Source: Bacteroidota bacterium
GTDB taxonomy: Bacteria > Bacteroidota > Bacteroidia > Bacteroidales > Prolixibacteraceae
Reading direction: 5' to 3'
Length of the DNA stretch: 13,388 bases
NCBI GenBank assembly: GCA_013203755.1
Contig: JABMPI010000654.1
Location: forward strand, 1 to 13,388
Below the pieces are notes generated by a model. It was not told the DNA's origin. It was given only the letters and a program-made list of their open reading frames with translations, and did not search any database. This document shows positions 13,001-13,388 of this stretch, piece after piece. Position 1 is the stretch's first letter. Each line of letters starts with the position of its first letter. A program made the translations under genes and the position numbers.

Positions 13001-13388
13001 CTTAATAAAGAAACAGGAGAGATTGACCTTCGGTTAGGTCAATCCTTTGAAAGTCAAAATTTTGGAACCACATGGTCGCCGGATGGGCAACACCTGGCTT
13101 ATATTAAAATTGAAGACAACAGTAAGGATAATCCTTTAAAACTCTTTGTTCAGGACATAAAAACAGGGGGAAAATTTCAACCCGAGAATAACATGCTTCG
13201 AGTTTCATCTTACAGCTGGTCTCCTGATGGAAATTCGATTCTTGTTATAGGTCGTGAAATAAATAAACTACAGGAAAAGGATTATAAAGGAGGTATATTC
13301 ATGGTTGATATTAAAACAGGTCAATTTGAAAAGATTTTACTTTTATCTGAATATGAATTCAATCGTCCTGAAGATGACTCAGCCCCAC
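10025..13388 (+). CDS. Secreted TPR plus PD40/TolB-like beta-propeller protein (3'-truncated by window edge)
   Basis: The frame is open from the ATG at 10025 to the window end: 1121 residues, with the C-terminus missing. The start is supported by GGAGG at 10012-10016. A signal peptide covers about residues 1-24 (MKTRIIITLLTSFLFF... ending FS before QS). A TPR-like helical region follows (about 27-118: EEAIKIFAGIV, ALLHVGLCYEKLG, AYRRLVDNFP). From about 130 onward there are PD40/WD40-like blades with recurring SPDGKY, W(S/A)PDG and FVSDRTGSPDIWGIK motifs, as in TolB-type propellers. The propeller part is duplicated: W132, VDW at 153 and D322 recur at W725, VDW at 746 and H914-S916, offset 592-593 residues. 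The protein is probably periplasmic or surface-exposed and may bind protein or glycan partners. No catalytic domain is visible in the part seen, though a peptidase or other domain could follow beyond the window. Confidence 0.88.
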   Translation, partial: MKTRIIITLLTSFLFFAGINLVFSQSAEQLYQKGLMQEEGEGNLEEAIKIFAGIVEIQNADQSLQAKALLHVGLCYEKLGKEEATKAYRRLVDNFPAQKNEIAIAKERLKRLILIAEKIVKMPKVLTNKKIWDDAAGNLQGAPSPDGKYLSYVDWDTGDLAIYEIATGKKRRVTNKGTWDESDEFAEFSRWSPDSKQIVYDWFNEDKFIEIRIVDLDGSKPRTLYKNKGIEWIQTYDWSQDGKYILSCFTSEKANQQIVLISVADGSEHVLKTFDLKWPHGMNFSPDGRYIVYDFPKKKDSENRDIFLMSVDEKKEIPLIEDPATDLVLGWAPDGGNVIFVSDRTGSPDIWGIKVVNGQPQGIPQIVKSNKGPFSPTGLGFTKDGSFYYGNKLNRTDVYTTEIDPVTGKIIVPPNEVIRHHIESNGTPAYSYDGKYLAYVSRRSAGAMRFTTNPTGDVLCIRSLETGEEKEFRPKINVFGWPRWSPEGNSVIVVNWDVNGEMGYYQINTQTGKTTPILLTEGRNLFGGHGWSPDGNTFYYGLRDDNIKKYQIIVRNINSGKVNVVYQSEYFFRISLSPDGKLFALLSDRGQQCLKTLPITGGESRELFKIEEGQEFEFRHSPVSWTTDGKYILFAIKNTKIEDSKSELCRISVNDGELEKLGLKMEGGFAYLSTHPDGKHITFSSSGKLNYEVWKLDNFLPLDKLAQKEEVKSKEPEEIRIRQIWKAPYLDDLGTVSLDGKYRSYVDWGVGNVGIHNLMTDEKKVLTSDAKLGEAWQFAGSTVISRDGKKIVYSWANPYNTNSLRLINVENPEPELLYKKTGEELYPSAWLSDKEIVAFRSIPDNRIMQLVTFNIMDKKIKVKKTFLPGQFGGGACSPDKKYIAYGFANSADKGNTDIRLLEVNGDRDIPLITHPSNDKVLGWVPGRKEFLFISDRSGSWDLWAIKLDGTKPSGPAKRIYVNIGEVDPMGFTRDGECYFGFSRRNFYSGLAPLNKETGEIDLRLGQSFESQNFGTTWSPDGQHLAYIKIEDNSKDNPLKLFVQDIKTGGKFQPENNMLRVSSYSWSPDGNSILVIGREINKLQEKDYKGGIFMVDIKTGQFEKILLLSEYEFNRPEDDSAP

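Overview
The window looks like a Bacteroidota chromosome, probably a marine or anoxic-sediment Bacteroidales/Marinilabiliales-type organism. The evidence is the low G+C (about 40% by eye), a type IX secretion (T9SS) C-terminal sorting domain, fibre proteins of the 'GNVGIGTxxP' type, AT-rich spacers in which most starts lack a Shine-Dalgarno sequence, and intergenic palindromes of a kind common in this phylum. All recognisable genes lie on the + strand. I see no tRNA, rRNA, CRISPR array, transposase or SusC/D pair.

Region 1 (1-3516) is the end of a rhamnose-utilisation cluster: the C-terminal part of a GH78 alpha-L-rhamnosidase (start outside the window), a small palindromic repeat, then a complete L-rhamnose isomerase (rhaA) closed by a strong hairpin terminator. 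The rhamnosidase frees L-rhamnose and RhaA converts it to L-rhamnulose; kinase, aldolase and transporter genes are not in view. Region 2 (3719-4231) is a lone YbaK/ProX-type aminoacyl-tRNA deacylase.

Region 3 (4351-9581) is a surface-protein locus. A 100-bp leader is followed by a wrecked signal-peptide remnant, then a small protein that is little more than a signal peptide plus a T9SS sorting domain, then a very long repetitive fibre-like gene. The fibre gene is broken into two frames at 7970-7974 by what looks like one extra G in a run of five. Removing it restores a 1482-residue protein and an exact 14-residue YadA-like repeat register across the break.

Region 4 (9582-10024) is non-coding: a nested inverted-repeat element, a candidate promoter, and a second, about 90% identical copy of the 100-bp leader. 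Region 5 (10025 to the end) is a long secreted TPR plus PD40 beta-propeller protein that runs off the window, with its propeller part duplicated in tandem at a spacing of about 593 residues.

The most notable points are: (a) the precise single-base frameshift in the fibre gene; (b) the duplicated leader, whose first copy still carries a decayed start of a gene like the one at 10025 and now sits upstream of the T9SS/fibre pair; and (c) the pairing of a nearly bare T9SS sorting domain with a large fibre that lacks one. Whether any of these is new cannot be decided without searches.
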